DNA from: Carallia brachiata
Lineage: Eukaryota > Streptophyta > Magnoliopsida > Malpighiales > Rhizophoraceae
NCBI GenBank assembly: GCA_021464245.1
Contig: JADCRB010000001.1
Location: 124,001-188,000 of the forward strand
DNA length: 64,000 nt
Direction of reading: 5' to 3'
In this document: positions 11,557-23,036 of the stretch, one piece after another
Layout of the letters: the number at the start of each line of letters is the position of its first letter
Position numbering within the stretch: position 1 is the stretch's first letter
Notes under the pieces: generated by a model
Told to the model about the DNA's origin: nothing
The model's input: the letters and a program-made list of their open reading frames with translations, nothing else
Databases searched by the model: none
Made by a program: the position numbers and the translations under genes

Positions 11557-13659
11557 GGACCCGTTTGGAGACGCTATCAATTTTTTATTTCTTTTTTTTT
11601 TTTTTTTTTTTTTACTGTTTGTTAAATTTTTGTATTTATTACTGTCAATTTTTAATTTTTTCTATAAAAATATAAAAAGTAGAAAGAAAAATGATAGTGA
11701 GAGAATTGATATAAAGAATATGAATAGAGAGAGAAAAATGGGAGAGAGAGAGAGGGTAGAGAGAGAATTGTAGAGAGAGAAAGGAGAGAGAAAGAGAGTA
11801 GAAAGAGAATGAGTAGAGAGAAAAGAAAGAGAAAGGGTAGAGAAAGAATGAGTAAATAGAATGGCAGAAAGAGAAAAATGAGAGAGAGAGAGAGGGTAGA
11901 GAAAGAATGAGTAAAGATAATGAGAGAGAGAGAGAGGGTAGAGAGAGAATGAGTAGAGAGATTGATAAAGCAAGAAAAAAGGAGAGAGAGAGAGAGGGTA
12001 GGGAGAGAATGGTAGAGCGAGAAAAAGGAGAGCGAGTGTGGGTAGACAGAGAATGGTAGAGAGAAAAAAGAGAGAGACAGGGTAGAGAGAGAATGAGTAA
12101 AGATAATGGTAGAGTGAGAAAAATGAGAGAGTGAGTAGAGAGAGAATGGTAGAGACAGAAAAAGGAGAGAGAGAGGATAGAGAGAGAGAATAGTTGAGGG
12201 AGAAAAAGGAGAGAGAGAGTGGGTAGAGGGAGAATGAGTAGAGAGAATGGTGTAGAGAGAGAAAGGAGAGAGAGAGAGGGTAGATAAAGAATGAGTAAAG
12301 AGAATGGTAGAGCGAGAAAAAGGAGAGAGAGTGAGTAGAGAGAGAATTGTAGAGAGAGAAAAAAGACAGAGAGAGGGTAGAGAGAGAATGAGTAGAGAGA
12401 ATGGTTGGGGGAAAAAAAGGAGAGACAGAGTGGTTAGAGGGAGAATGAGTACATAGAGAGAGAGAAAAAAATGGGGGAAAGAGAGAGAAGGTAGAGAGAG
12501 AATGAGTAAAGAGAATGAGTAAAGAGAATGGTAGAGCGAAAAAAAAGAGAGAAAGTGAGTAGAGAGAGAATTATAGAGAGAGAAAAAGGACAGAGAGAGG
12601 GCAGAGAGAGAATGAGTAGATAGAATGGGTGAAGGAGAGAAAGGAGAGACAGAGTGGTTAGAGGGAGAATGAGTAGAGAGAATGGTAGAGAGAGAAAAAG
12701 GAGAGAGAGAAGGTAGAGAGAGAATGAGTAAGGAGAATGGTAGAGAGAAAAAGGACAAAGAGAGGGTAGAGAGAGAATGAGTAGAGAGAATGGTAGAGAG
12801 AGAAAAAAGAGAAACAGAGAGAGGGTAGAGAGAGAATGAGTAAAGAGAATGGTAGAGCGAGAAAAAGGAGAGAGAGAGTGAGTAAAGAGAAAATGGTAGA
12901 GAGAGAAAAAGGACAGAGAGAATGTGCAGAGAGAATAATTGAGGGAAAAAAAGGAGAGAGAAAGTGGGTAGAGGGAGAATGAGTAAAGAGAGAAAAAGGA
13001 AAGAGAGAGTGGGTAGAGGGAGAATGAGTAAAGAGAGAAAAAGGAGAAAGAGCTTAGAGAGAGAATGATTAGAGAGAATAGTAGAGAGAGAAAAAGGAGA
13101 GAGAATGAGTAGAGAGAGAATGGTAGAGAGAGAAAAAGGGGAGAGAGGGTAGAGAAAGAATGATTAGAGAGAATGGTTGAGAGAGAAAAAGGAGAGAGAG
13201 TGGGTAGAGGGAGAATAGTAAAGAGAATAGTAGAGAGAGAACAAGGAGAAAGAGGTTGACAGAGAATGATTAGAGAGAATAGTAGAGAGAGAAAAAGAAG
13301 AGAGAGGATAGAGAGAGAACAGTGGAGATAGAAAAAGGAGAGAAAGGGTAGAGAGAGAATGAGTAGAAAGAGAAATAGTAGAGAGAGAAAAAATATAGAG
13401 GGATAGAGAGAGGATTAGTAAAGAAAAATATGATAAGAAGGGTGGATAGAGAAAGAAAAGGTTGTGAGAGAAAGTATAGAAAAGAAAGTAAAAAATAAAA
13501 TGGGAAAGTCATCTTTTATTGTTTTCTCAATTTGTTTTTCTCTTTGAAAAATACTTTTAACTTTTCAACAAAAATGAAAAATAAAATAATAAAATATATT
13601 TTCTGTTTTTTTGTAAAAAAAATAAAAAATAGAAAACAAAATCATTACCAAACGGATCC
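11557..13659. mobile_element. Tourist/Harbinger-like element with GA minisatellite core
   Basis: The element begins GGACCCGTTTGG and ends with the complement of GGATCCGTTTGG, and is flanked by TAA on both sides (11554-11556 and 13660-13662). This fits the TWA target duplication and GGG/GGA..GTTTGG termini of PIF/Harbinger Tourist-like MITEs. The outer arms (about 11557-11690 and 13500-13659) are T-rich on the left and A-rich on the right and can pair. The interior is almost wholly an A/G minisatellite. No transposase frame is present, so it would be non-autonomous. Confidence 0.7.
11690..13495. repeat. 1.8-kb homopurine GA-rich minisatellite
   Basis: Nearly every base on the plus strand is A or G, apart from scattered T in words such as AATGAGTAGAGAG and AATGGTAGAGAGAG. 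Units of roughly 40-70 bases combine GAGAGAGAATG, AGTAGAGAG and GAAAAAGGAGAGAG in shuffled order, so it is an irregular minisatellite rather than a simple GA run. It gives long spurious open frames on both strands (for example a Ser/Leu/Phe-rich frame at 11652-12758 on the minus strand), which I do not call genes. Confidence 0.92.
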
Positions 13660-15599
13660 TAAAATTTCCCATTATTCAAGCCTTTAGGACTCCAATAAAA
13701 ACCAGCCTCCCACAAGTATAATGTATTTGCCCCATCGCGTGACAACAACATATTATTTAGTATTTTCTCTTATTTCCATATTGGACTAGCATCGATGATA
13801 ACATGATGGGTTGTCATAAATTATTGATTTGGAGAATGATAAATAAGAATTAAACAGGTTTTCTTTTTTAAATTTTCCTGGAAGAAAAATTGATAAATTG
13901 ATTGAATTATTTCTAGACTCGTGAAATCATATAATCTTTTTTTTTTTAAGTAATGATTTGACCATAAGTTGTAGCTTGATGTCTGCTATAAATGTAAAAT
14001 TTTGAGGTGAGATCTAGTTTGACCCCAAACAAGCTACAGTTGAACCCTCGTTTCAATCAATTTATTGGTTTTATGCTCATAAAATCTAGCTAGAAAGCAT
14101 TCAAAATTTGGGTTACATCGATTTTTTTTTTTTTTTGTAATCTCAGTTTTCTACCTAAAGTCAGTAAATTTACAACCAACACTCTAAAATGTGCAACAAA
14201 TTAGAGATTTTTCTAACGAATTAGGAAATGTCAAAATACATTTAGTTGTACAAGTTACTAACATAATTGCACATCTAATTTTTTTACGAGAAACTTAAAT
14301 TTAAACTAAGACAAAAAAAACCGTGTTTTATCTAGTGACACTCGCTCTCTAGTTATGTTCTAGCCAGAATCTCTAACCACCAATTAGACCCAAAAATAAT
14401 GATCTGCATGCACGCGCGGTTTCTTCTCTTCTATTGAACACTGCGCAACGTGAAGAAATGGCGAGCATGGAAAGCGCGCTTCAACAGGGGAAAAGTGGCC
14501 GCCTAATGTATAAATTTACTCAAATTGATGAACCCAAGTCAAGTCTTCCAATGAATCCCAAAAAAAAAAAGTAGTGTCTTCCGACGATCTATACATGCAA
14601 GTCTCTTTTTTTTTTTTTTTTAACCTTTTAAGTGTTAGTTCCCATGTACGTAAGTCTTTGTTTCCATGTACGTAAGTCTTTCTTCATGTCTATAGAGTAT
14701 ATAATATATGCAAGTTAACAAGGACTACAACTTAACCCCTCACCGGTACCGCTTAGAGCATTTCTAGCAAGCGAGGATCCAGATACTGTTTTTAGCGGAA
14801 GCAAAATTCACATGCATGTAAACTAATTTGTTAATCAAGCACATTGATTTTGTCTAGTTCAAGGACTTAAAGGCAAAATAATCATTATGTGGTGGTAAAA
14901 AAAAGTGAAGAGATAGAATATAAATTTGAATGAAGGTAATAATGTAAAATTAATTATTTTTTTTTTTTTTCTCTCAGAGGGGGAAAATGCCCCCCACACA
15001 CCTACAGCTACATCTTCCCCTGTTCCATGCTTCAACAAAATCGGCTTTTGTTCTCACCGGAAAACCATGTTCCGACAGCGACATGGAACCCTCAATCCTA
15101 ACGAAAGGAGAGCCTATGAATCTGTCAGAGGAGCCTGTGGTTATAGTTGCGTCAGTTGAACCATTCTTATATGAGGGTAATTACGTATCTCGAGACTTTT
15201 GTCTCAGGATTTTGTGCCGAACGAAACCGCAACTGTTATTTTTGAAATTGTGATTAATATTTTTTAAATGTAAAAATAACAACTGATTCAAAAATATCAA
15301 TTTTAGTTTCGAAAATAACAAAAAATCGAAAATAACAACTATTAACAGATGAACTGATTTAGTAAAAATTAAAAAATTTAGAATTTAAATAAAATTTCAA
15401 AAATATTTAGAACTTAAATATAAAAAAATATTAAAATTTATGACTAAAAAAAATGCATATCTTATCATGGTACTATATACCACACTGAGAAGACTTTTTT
15501 TTTTTTTTTCAGATGCTAAATAGGCAACAAAAGAAAATAAAAGAAAGCTATAGCAAGACTATAACCATCCCGTGTGATAGCAAGCATCTCCCAAGTTAG
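13660..15599. other. Intergenic DNA, mostly AT-rich
   Basis: No gene is supported. A short direct repeat of CCATGTACGTAAGTCTTT occurs at about 14641 and 14664. A segment at 14975-15250 has more balanced composition and two overlapping short open frames, but neither matches a family I recognise. The right half of a long-TIR MITE is present at 15345-15460. Confidence 0.4.
15345..15460. repeat. Half-copy of a long-TIR MITE
   Basis: This stretch starts AACAGATGAACTGATTT and continues with the same spaced TTTAGAA.TTAAAT words as the right arm of the MITE at 44934-45441 (about 45326-45435). No matching left arm is seen upstream, so it is a truncated copy. Confidence 0.55.
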
Positions 15600-15973
15600 C
15601 CAAGAAATTGCGCAATAGTTGCCTTGACGGAGTATATGTTGGAGACGAACCTAACGGGACTGTTTAAGTAACCAAAGACTCAGCTGTGATAGGGCGACGA
15701 GAATCTATTTTCCAACCCGCTTTTGCATATGTTGGTATCCTTTTGCCCATGACAGTTGAAGTGCTGTACAAATAGCTTTTTTTTTTTTTGGACAAAGTAC
15801 AAATAGCTTTTAATTCCGAAGCAATTGCCATGTACACCACACCATGCCTGATTAACTCAAACAACCAACGACCACCCGTGTCCCTAGCCAAACCTCTAAA
15901 CTCAGCCATTCTTGGGGTACCCTTTGCACTTCCGTCAACATTGATTTTCACAAACATGGATTCCGGGGGCTCC
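15600..15973 (-). pseudogene. RNase H domain fragment (retroelement/RVT_3 type)
   Basis: Read on the minus strand from 15973 the frame gives the hallmark start of plant RVT_3 RNase H domains: FVKINVDGSAKG (with the catalytic D in NVDGS), then RMAEFRGLARDTGGRW and an ASELKAI segment carrying the catalytic E region. A short lysine-rich insertion from a T run follows, and the tail (NFLANLGDA near 15600) resembles the C-terminal end of the same domain. Such domains occur at the 3' end of plant LINE-type elements and as stand-alone RNase H-like proteins. The interrupting stop and missing partners point to a decayed fragment. Confidence 0.65.
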
Positions 15974-16562
15974 CAATAAATCTGATTTTTTTCTCTTAGA
16001 AGATCTTATATTAGACGTTGTAACAATTATAATAAGAAACTCAATTTATTGGATTATAATACAATCTGTATTATAATTTAGTCAATGCATTTTAACAATT
16101 ATTCTTATACGTTTAGAACTCATGCAACCCAAATATGTATAATTAATAAAAATAAAAGAAAAAAAAATTTAAAAAAGGAAAAAGAACTACTCTTCAATTC
16201 CACCTTTTGTCTTCTTAGAGAGGAAATTTTTATTTTTTTAATATCCTTTTTTTCAGCAATAAAATTGATACTCAAATTTTAATTTTTTTAATTTTCTCTT
16301 TTTAAATAAAACAAAATAATAGACTCCTCAAAAAAATATAATATGCGAGTCTATTACTAGTATATATTAAATTTGAAAGAAAATTAAAAAAGATATTTGC
16401 ATAAGAAAAATTATATAATAGATAGATAAGTCAATACTTAAAAGAGTCAACACTTTGTGAAAAAAAAATTAAAAACATGTAATCTTAATGTGATTAGAGT
16501 ATATAAACGCAAACTTTAAAATATAAATCTATTGAATATCATATTTATCAAAAAGAAAATTG
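15974..16562. other. AT-rich intergenic DNA
   Basis: Low-complexity AT-rich sequence with many A/T runs. No gene, RNA or structured repeat was recognised. Confidence 0.5.
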
Positions 16563-17180
16563 ATGGATATCGATACTACTGGGGACTTGGGCCTTCCACC
16601 TGAGGGTAGGGCTGGCTAACCAATTCGCCTAAGGCCTACAAGTGGCCTGGAATAGTTCACATAGAGGCAATTTGCAGGGCACTCCCAAGCTCTCTGATCT
16701 TCAGGCTACCTCTTTGATCGACCCACTTCACCTATGGCCCTTCATCAAACATCAAGTAGCGTTCTTGTCAAGCATTAAACTATCCCCAAAGTCCTGACAG
16801 GTATAAAGGAGCGCACTCTAGTAAGGATTTTGGACTAGTCACTCAATGGACTTGGGTCATTCATCCACAGGCTCCTTCCATGCAAACCCTACACTATCTC
16901 TCTAACTCTACTCTCCTCTCCTCATAGACTCTTCACTGAGCCACCCTCACACCCATGAGCACCTCGACACATAGTGCGCCCTTTCTCCTGAGCCTTTCAT
17001 CACTGGCCTAGCACGAGGACACTCAAGGCCCTCATTTGCCCTACTCGGTCCATTAGTAACTTGAGTATCAAAGTGTGTACGTGGAGAACCTCCCCAATCT
17101 AAATCTTCCTATTTTGCAGGTCCATCATAACGATCTAACAGAAGCTGAGCTTCAGTTGAGGACAATCATAAAAAATCAGT
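16563..17180 (+). repeat. Gypsy-type LTR remnant (solo or truncated)
   Basis: A G+C-richer island in AT-rich DNA. It starts TGATGGATATCG, has a TATA-like GGTATAAAGGAGCG near 16800, and near 17050-17090 a TAACTTGAGTATCAAAGTGTG segment. This resembles the TTGAGCGTCGGAGTG block seen in the 3' part of many plant Ty3/gypsy LTRs. The likely 3' part ends around GATCTAACA near 17141. No internal region or second LTR was found and no clean target duplication was seen, so solo versus truncated LTR is open. Confidence 0.45.
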
Positions 17181-17230
17181 GAGCGTTATTCTTTTAGTAA
17201 CATATACAATATGCTCTCTGTATTTTATAC

Positions 17231-17460
17231 AAGTGACCCTTATACTCTCCAGAGGTCCTTTGGGACCATTGGGAAGGGCCACTTGATATATTTTATGTAA
17301 AGGTTCTTAATATATTTTATCTACTTTAAAAGTAGATAATATACATCCCAAGGTCCTTTGAGGTCACTTAGAAGTATATCAAAAAGTAAATAATATACTC
17401 TCCGAGGGGGTCCTTCTCCAGTAGCCGCAAAGGACCTCTGGGAGGATATAAGGGCCACTT
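17231..17460. repeat. Foldback sequence with imperfect 30-bp arms
   Basis: The left arm at 17231-17261 (AAGTGACCCTTATACTCTCC, then AGAGGTCCTTT) is complementary to the right arm at 17429-17460 (AAAGGACCTCTGGGAGGATA, then TAAGGGCCACTT). Internal GGTCCTTTGGGACC-like words repeat the pattern, so the whole 230 bases could form a branched hairpin. No coding content; possibly a small MITE or a decayed LTR hairpin. Confidence 0.6.
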
Positions 17461-17479
17461 AATATATACATTCAAGACC

Positions 17480-18285
17480 CAGTAGGAGAGGGAATTTGTT
17501 TGTTAGAATTACTTGACGACGACCGACGCTGTATATAAAATATCATAGTCAACTGCTATTTGCTTCAGATATATAATTACTTCGGAGTATAATTTAAAGT
17601 ATTTGGATATCTATCTATATTCTAATTCCATCATATTTAACATGGAAAAGATTACGTACATATATAGTAATAAGTATAAAGTTGACACGCAGAGGTTTAT
17701 ATAATTAAATCATCAAAAATATATTAAATTTAAAAAATAAATAAATAAATCGTTAAATTAAATACGTGTCTTCTGCGTATTACAAATTACGTAACTACGT
17801 AGTAATGCCATCTAATATTTTAGTTTAAAAAAGTGGTAACGGTTTGTGGACAGGTCTAGTAAGAAAAAAAAAAAAAAACTATATATGAGTGTAAAAATGG
17901 CAAGACCCAGCAGAAGAGGGAAATTGTTCGTCAGAATTACTTAACGACCGCATTATATAAAAATAGATCAGCAATATATCTATAGAATTTTAATATCTTA
18001 ATTGGTAGAATATCACAAAATTAATAATTTTTACAATAAAATAGATAATTTTTTTAACAGAAATTAAAATTTGAAATTTTTATATTGTAAATACGATCAA
18101 TTTTGTTACAAAAATTATTAAATCTTATTTCATTTGAAATACTAAATTCAGCAAACTAATATTTTTTCTATAAAATATTATAGTCAACTGCCATTTGCTC
18201 CACATATATAATTACGTATCAGAATATAATCTAAGTTATATGGGCATCTTTCTATATTCTAATTCCGTTATATTTAACATATATT
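17480..18285 (+). repeat. Segmental direct duplication (two diverged copies)
   Basis: Copy 1 at about 17480-17645 and copy 2 at about 17903-18285 share the same order of words: AGACCCAG.AG.AGAGGGAA, AGAATTACTT.ACGAC, TATAGTCAACTGC, TATATAATTACGTA-like and TATTCTAATTCC.T. Copy 2 carries about 210 extra AT-rich bases (about 17960-18172) between its left and right halves, implying an insertion after duplication. Confidence 0.65.
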
Positions 18286-19876
18286 GCTACCAAATTTTGT
18301 AAATTTATCTAAGGAACTCACAGCATATATATTGAGTCATGTTTTTTTTTTTCTTGTCCTTTTTAAAATAAAATTCTAAGTTGGTGTGTGTATGTGTGTG
18401 TATTTTATCTAGTTATGCTGTTCGTCTAATTTGGAAAGTTTTTGCCGCAATTTATTCCATTAATGATCCAGTATTCCTAGTATTTTCGCTGACCAATCTT
18501 CAATTATGTGAACCAAAACACTTCTATTAGGACTTGAATTCAATACCTTCGACTTGAAGACGATTTCAGTATCAATTAAAGTACAACTCATTGGCAAAAA
18601 CAATTGTACTCGTACCTTTACATTAAATTTTTTTTTATATATTTCTAATTTAACTCACTTTATATATGAGTATTAGTCAATCATAATTTTATATAACACA
18701 ATATAAATAAGATTTACTTAAAATGAAAAAAATAAAATAGATTTACATTATATGAGATTATTAATGAATTATACTTATAAGTAAAAATAATAAACATTTT
18801 TTTATGAGTAATATTAGGTGGTTTTATTTAGATAATTTTAAAATAGTTACATAGTCTCAATAATAGTATTTAACAATTTATCTGTTATTTATTTTTTTTT
18901 AAATTCAATCTTTCAATAACTTATATTATGTTATAACTACTTTTAAATTATTTAACTAAAGTTACCAATCTTTTTCTTATTTTTTTAATATGGGTAGTTT
19001 TCTTTTGAAAAAGGTTAATCTTCTACAGGGTCATAATTGCCTGGGATCTTTTGGTGTGTTGGCTAAGCCGAGTCATAGGAGTTATAATCTTTTAAAACTA
19101 TTTAAGTGAGACCATTAATTTTTTTTATGTGAATAGTTTTCTTTTGGAAAGAGTTGATAGGATTGGATCAGACCTACATTCTACAGGATCATAATTGTCT
19201 GGCGCCTTTTGGTTTGCTGTAATAGCCGAAGTTTGGTGTGGCTCTGTATGAATTCAGCTGATGGGATTTGGTAGATGGTCAATTTGAAAGGGAGGATGGC
19301 ATGAGTTTAGGAAAGGTGGTGCTGGGAGGATGGTTTTGTGGATTTATTACTCATGTCTCCCACGCTGAAGTGCTAGGGAGATTTTTTTTTTTTTTCCTAT
19401 TAATAATAGCATTGATGGAGAGTGGGGTTTATTAATTTGTTGGGCATCTTCTGGTTTGTCTAGTGGGTTAGCAGTTTTTTTTATTTGCAGCTGATTTTTT
19501 GTGCATAGCATTATGCTTTTTGTCTTAGCAGTGGGTTTGAATTTTAGAAGAGTATCCTTATTTTAAGAGGATGTTATAAATAATATTATCATTATCGTTC
19601 AAGAAAAAAATATGCATAGTTTTCTACATTTGAGCTTATTACACTATACTCTCTTTTTTTTATGAAAGAAAAAGTCCGGGTCATGGGATTAAGATTCTAA
19701 ACAACGTTTCTTGGGAAGAAGACAGAAGCAGACAAATCCTTTTTATTTATTTTTTTTTTTTTTGGCTGAAAGTAACCTTTTTTGTGACAGGTGAAACCTA
19801 GTACTCGTTTATTCAGGGAACCTTAGAAAATCTTCACCAAACCAAACGAAACCAAACTATATGTTAGCTCTCACGA
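18286..19876. other. Intergenic DNA upstream of BAHD gene, with LINE-like tail
   Basis: Mostly AT-rich. About 18995-19605 is less biased and contains two diverged copies of a block reading CTACAGG.TCATAATTG, then CTTTTGGT (near 19022 and 19182). It ends with an AT-rich stretch and an A run (TTCAAGAAAAAAA near 19600), like the 3' tail of a LINE or SINE. No protein-coding part was recognised, so the class is uncertain. Confidence 0.35.
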
Positions 19877-19884
19877 TATAAATA
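19877..19884 (+). promoter_or_regulatory. Likely TATA box of BAHD gene
   Basis: TATAAATA lies about 115 bases upstream of the BAHD start codon and is followed by an A/C/T-rich leader, a typical plant core promoter arrangement. Confidence 0.5.
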
Positions 19885-19997
19885 TATGGAGACGTTCGTG
19901 CCTCCTATGAACTCATCAAAATAAATTCTTTCTTATCATCTCCTATCCTTTGTCTTTCTGTCTGTATCTTCAATTGAATCCTTAAATCCTCCTAACA

Positions 19998-21349
19998 ATG
20001 AAGGTGAAAATAGAGAGCACTAAAGTTATCAAGCCAATCTATGAAGGCACTGAAAACAATGGAAATACCCCAGCAACATTATTTGAGTACATCCCTCTCA
20101 GTGTATTCGACAAGGTGACTTATGACGTCCACATGGCAGTCATTTACGCCTATCGCCCACCAACACCTCCAAATGCAACCATTCAGAATGGTCTTCAAAG
20201 GGCATTATCGGAATACAGGGAGTGGGCCGGCAGGCTTGGTGAAAATGAGAAAGGTGATCTTGTCATTTTTCTCAATGACAAAGGCGTCAAGCTTGTTGAG
20301 GCATCTGTTGATGGCAGGCTTGACCAAATCATGCCCTTCAGGCCATCCCCAATAAGCCTCAGCCTCCACCCAAGCTTGAACGGTGTGGAGGAGTTGGTGC
20401 AAGTGCAGCTCACAAGGTTCACTTGTGGCTCATTGGTGGTGGGGTTCACGGCTCACCACCATGTCGCTGACGGGCATTCCACGAGCGACTTCTTAGTTGC
20501 TTGGGGCAAAGCTTGCCGGGGACTTGACATGAACCCGCTGCCTCTCACGACCGCACGATTTTCAATCCTAGAAAACCACCTTGTTTTGAGTTTGAGCACA
20601 AAGGAATTGAATTCAAGAGCAAGGATCTCATCAAGGATTGTCCTAATTATAATCAGCAGCATGATCACTTTGTGGATGATATTGTAGTCCACAAGGTCCA
20701 TTTCACCTTGGACTTTCTCTCCAAGCTCAAGGCCAAGGCTTCTCAGTCATATGGAACCATGAGCATTGACAACAACAACAATACTTGTAGCACTTTCGAA
20801 AGCTTGCTGGCTCACCTATGGAGAACGATAACGAAGGCTCGTGGGCTTGGTGGACTCGAAACGACATGCATTCGAATCTCCGTGGACGGCCGGAGCCGGC
20901 TGAACCCTAGAGTTGCCAATGAGTACTTTGGCAACTTGGTGCTGTGGGCATTCCCTAGTGCAAAGGTCAAGGACCTATTGCGGGAGCCACTGCCTTACGC
21001 AGCAAGGCTCATTCACAATGCCATTGCCAAGGTGAACAACAATTATTTCAGGTCATTCATCGACTTCGCCACCCACAAGGACCCGGAGGAAGACCTGGTG
21101 CCCACCGCCGTCATGAACAAGTCTGTTCTGTGCCCCAATTTGGAGGTGGATAGCTGGCTGAGGTTCCCATTTTATGACTTGGATTTAGGAGGAGGGAGTC
21201 CTTACGTATTCATGCCATCTTATTTTCCAACAGAAGGAATGCTGTTTCTTCTACCATCCTTCATAGGGGATGGGAGCATAGATGCTTTTGTGCCCCTCCT
21301 CCATGACAACTTGCCATCTTTCAAGCAAATTTGCTACTCCCTGGACTGA
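19998..21349 (+). CDS. BAHD acyltransferase, agmatine coumaroyltransferase-like; one frameshift
   Basis: An intronless frame from ATG 19998 to TGA 21347-21349, about 450 residues if the single frameshift is discounted, the normal BAHD length. BAHD enzymes move an acyl group from CoA to an amine or alcohol in the cytosol. The N-terminus, spacing and C-terminus (FK..CYSLD) most resemble agmatine/hydroxycinnamoyl amide transferases. The catalytic HHVAD motif is at H154-D158 (20457-20471). The second family motif, usually DFGWG, reads DLGGG (21182-21196); DFGGG is known in the agmatine coumaroyltransferase branch. At about 20545 the reading frame changes: NPLPL is followed out of frame by HDRTIFNP, as if one C is missing in CCTCTCACGAC. 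The remaining 268 codons are open and well conserved, so the lesion is recent or an assembly error. Exact acyl acceptor cannot be deduced. Confidence 0.9.
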
Positions 21350-22539
21350 AAAAAAGTCTTAACAAATCGTCCCCACAGAGTCTTCTCAGTTAATTGACCC
21401 AAAAAGAACAAAAGTTTCGGCCATGCAGACATGGATGCTCCTTGACTCCTATGGGAGGAATTCAGAATCCATCACCTATATACAGTATTTTTCATCATTT
21501 TCCAAGTTCTTGTCCAAATTTTGTGATCTTTCCTTCTTGTTTGGATCAAGCTGGCCCGTATCCTTGCTTCGATCTCATGGTCAGTCTTGCATAGAAATTG
21601 TCATGTTTCTAAGAAGTAGGCCTCCTACCTAACTACTTGTTTTAATTATATGTGAAGCTATAATGTGTAGCCCAAGAAATTTGAATGTGTATAAGATGTT
21701 ATCTATGGAAGAAATTTTTAGTCCCTTGCGGCAACATGCATACAACTAAGACATGTAAAATGCGTTGAGCCAAGGCACAAATCGATTTTTCTCAATCAGG
21801 AAAATATAGACATACGTGTGAAAAAATAGACGTAGAACAATCACAAAGCAATCGTTTGATAGAATTGTGCAATCAAATAGTTGTTATTTGCAATAAAAAA
21901 ATCAATAAAAAAATAATATAATATTAATAATTTTATTAATTTTTTATTATAAATAACAATCTTTTGATTACACATTTCTATCGGTTAACTGCTCTATGGC
22001 TACCCTACGTTTATTTTTCACGCGTTCATGTATTCGTACTCTTCTCAGTTTGGTCCTCGGATTTTTTACGACCCTCAAGGAGCCAATTAAGGCACAGCAC
22101 ATATAAGAGATTCGGCTGAGGTACGACACTACCTATGGTTTCTAAGTTCATATCCAGCTAATTATCCAAATATTTAATTATAACATGGCACAACACGAAA
22201 ATGGGTCCTATCCCACGACAAAACCTAGCTATTTTACATGTTTAGATATAACTCGTTCGTATTTATATTTTTATTGGCGGTATGATGACAGCTTCATCAA
22301 CATTAGGTAAGCACAATTTGACTTTTATGATTCATGATTTGGTTTGATAATCAATCATATTATAGGCTAAAAAGTGACGAGAGCGAGAGCTGGAGATTGA
22401 TAAAAAAAAAAACAGAGACAACGAATTTGGTTGCAACTATCACATCTGATTTGAGTTGGTGACTTCTTGTGTGTATCGCCTATCATTGTGGGCAGATACA
22501 TATATCCATTCTACTCCTACCTTGATCGAAAACAAAAAG
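21350..22539. other. 3' flank of BAHD gene and intergenic DNA
   Basis: The first few hundred bases are probably 3' untranslated sequence. The remainder is AT-rich with no recognisable gene or repeat structure. Short open frames near 21394-21632 have no family resemblance. Confidence 0.45.
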
Positions 22540-23036
22540 GCCAAAATTTTAAATTAGCACCTGACGTTTGGGTTAAAGTCGAATTATAAATACAATATTT
22601 TTTTAGGTAAAATCGGTCTTCAACGTTTTAGTTAAAGTCTAATTAACGATACAGCGTTTTTTTTTTATAAAATTGATCCCCAACGTTTTTACCGTAAAAT
22701 AATTCAATACTTTTATATTATCTGATTATCTAATTTACTAAAAAATACATTATCTGTTATACCACCTCTTTATAGGATATAATGTTATTAAAAATATGAT
22801 ACAAAAAGGTGATCTAATAAATGATATACTTCTTAGTAAATTAGACAATTAGATAATAAAAAAGTATTGAATTATTCCATAATGAAAATGTTGGGGGCCG
22901 ATTTTATCCAAAAAAAACGTTATATCCTTAATTAGACTTTAGCCAAAACGTTGGGACCGATTTTGCCCAAAAAAAAACGTTGTATTTATAATTAAACTTT
23001 AGTACAAATGTTAGACACCAATTTAAAATTTTAGTC
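22540..23036. mobile_element. Long-TIR MITE, Mutator-like
   Basis: The two halves are inverted repeats of roughly 220 bases each: the left begins GCCAAAATTTTAAATTAGC and the right ends with the complement of GACTAAAATTTTAAATTGG. Both arms contain the sequence words AAATCGGTC, CAACGTTTT, AAAGTCTAATTAA and ATAATTCAATACTTTT in matching order. Flanking sequences AAAACAAAAAG (22529-22539) and AAAACAAAAG (23037-23046) are a near-exact 10-base direct repeat differing by one A, as in Mutator-type target duplications. No coding capacity. Confidence 0.85.

Noticed and set aside
11652..12758. 368-residue open frame on the minus strand, rich in Ser, Leu, Phe and Pro
   Set aside because: It is the translation of the purine minisatellite; any frame through such a repeat stays open because stops are rare in that composition. 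No domain and no start context.
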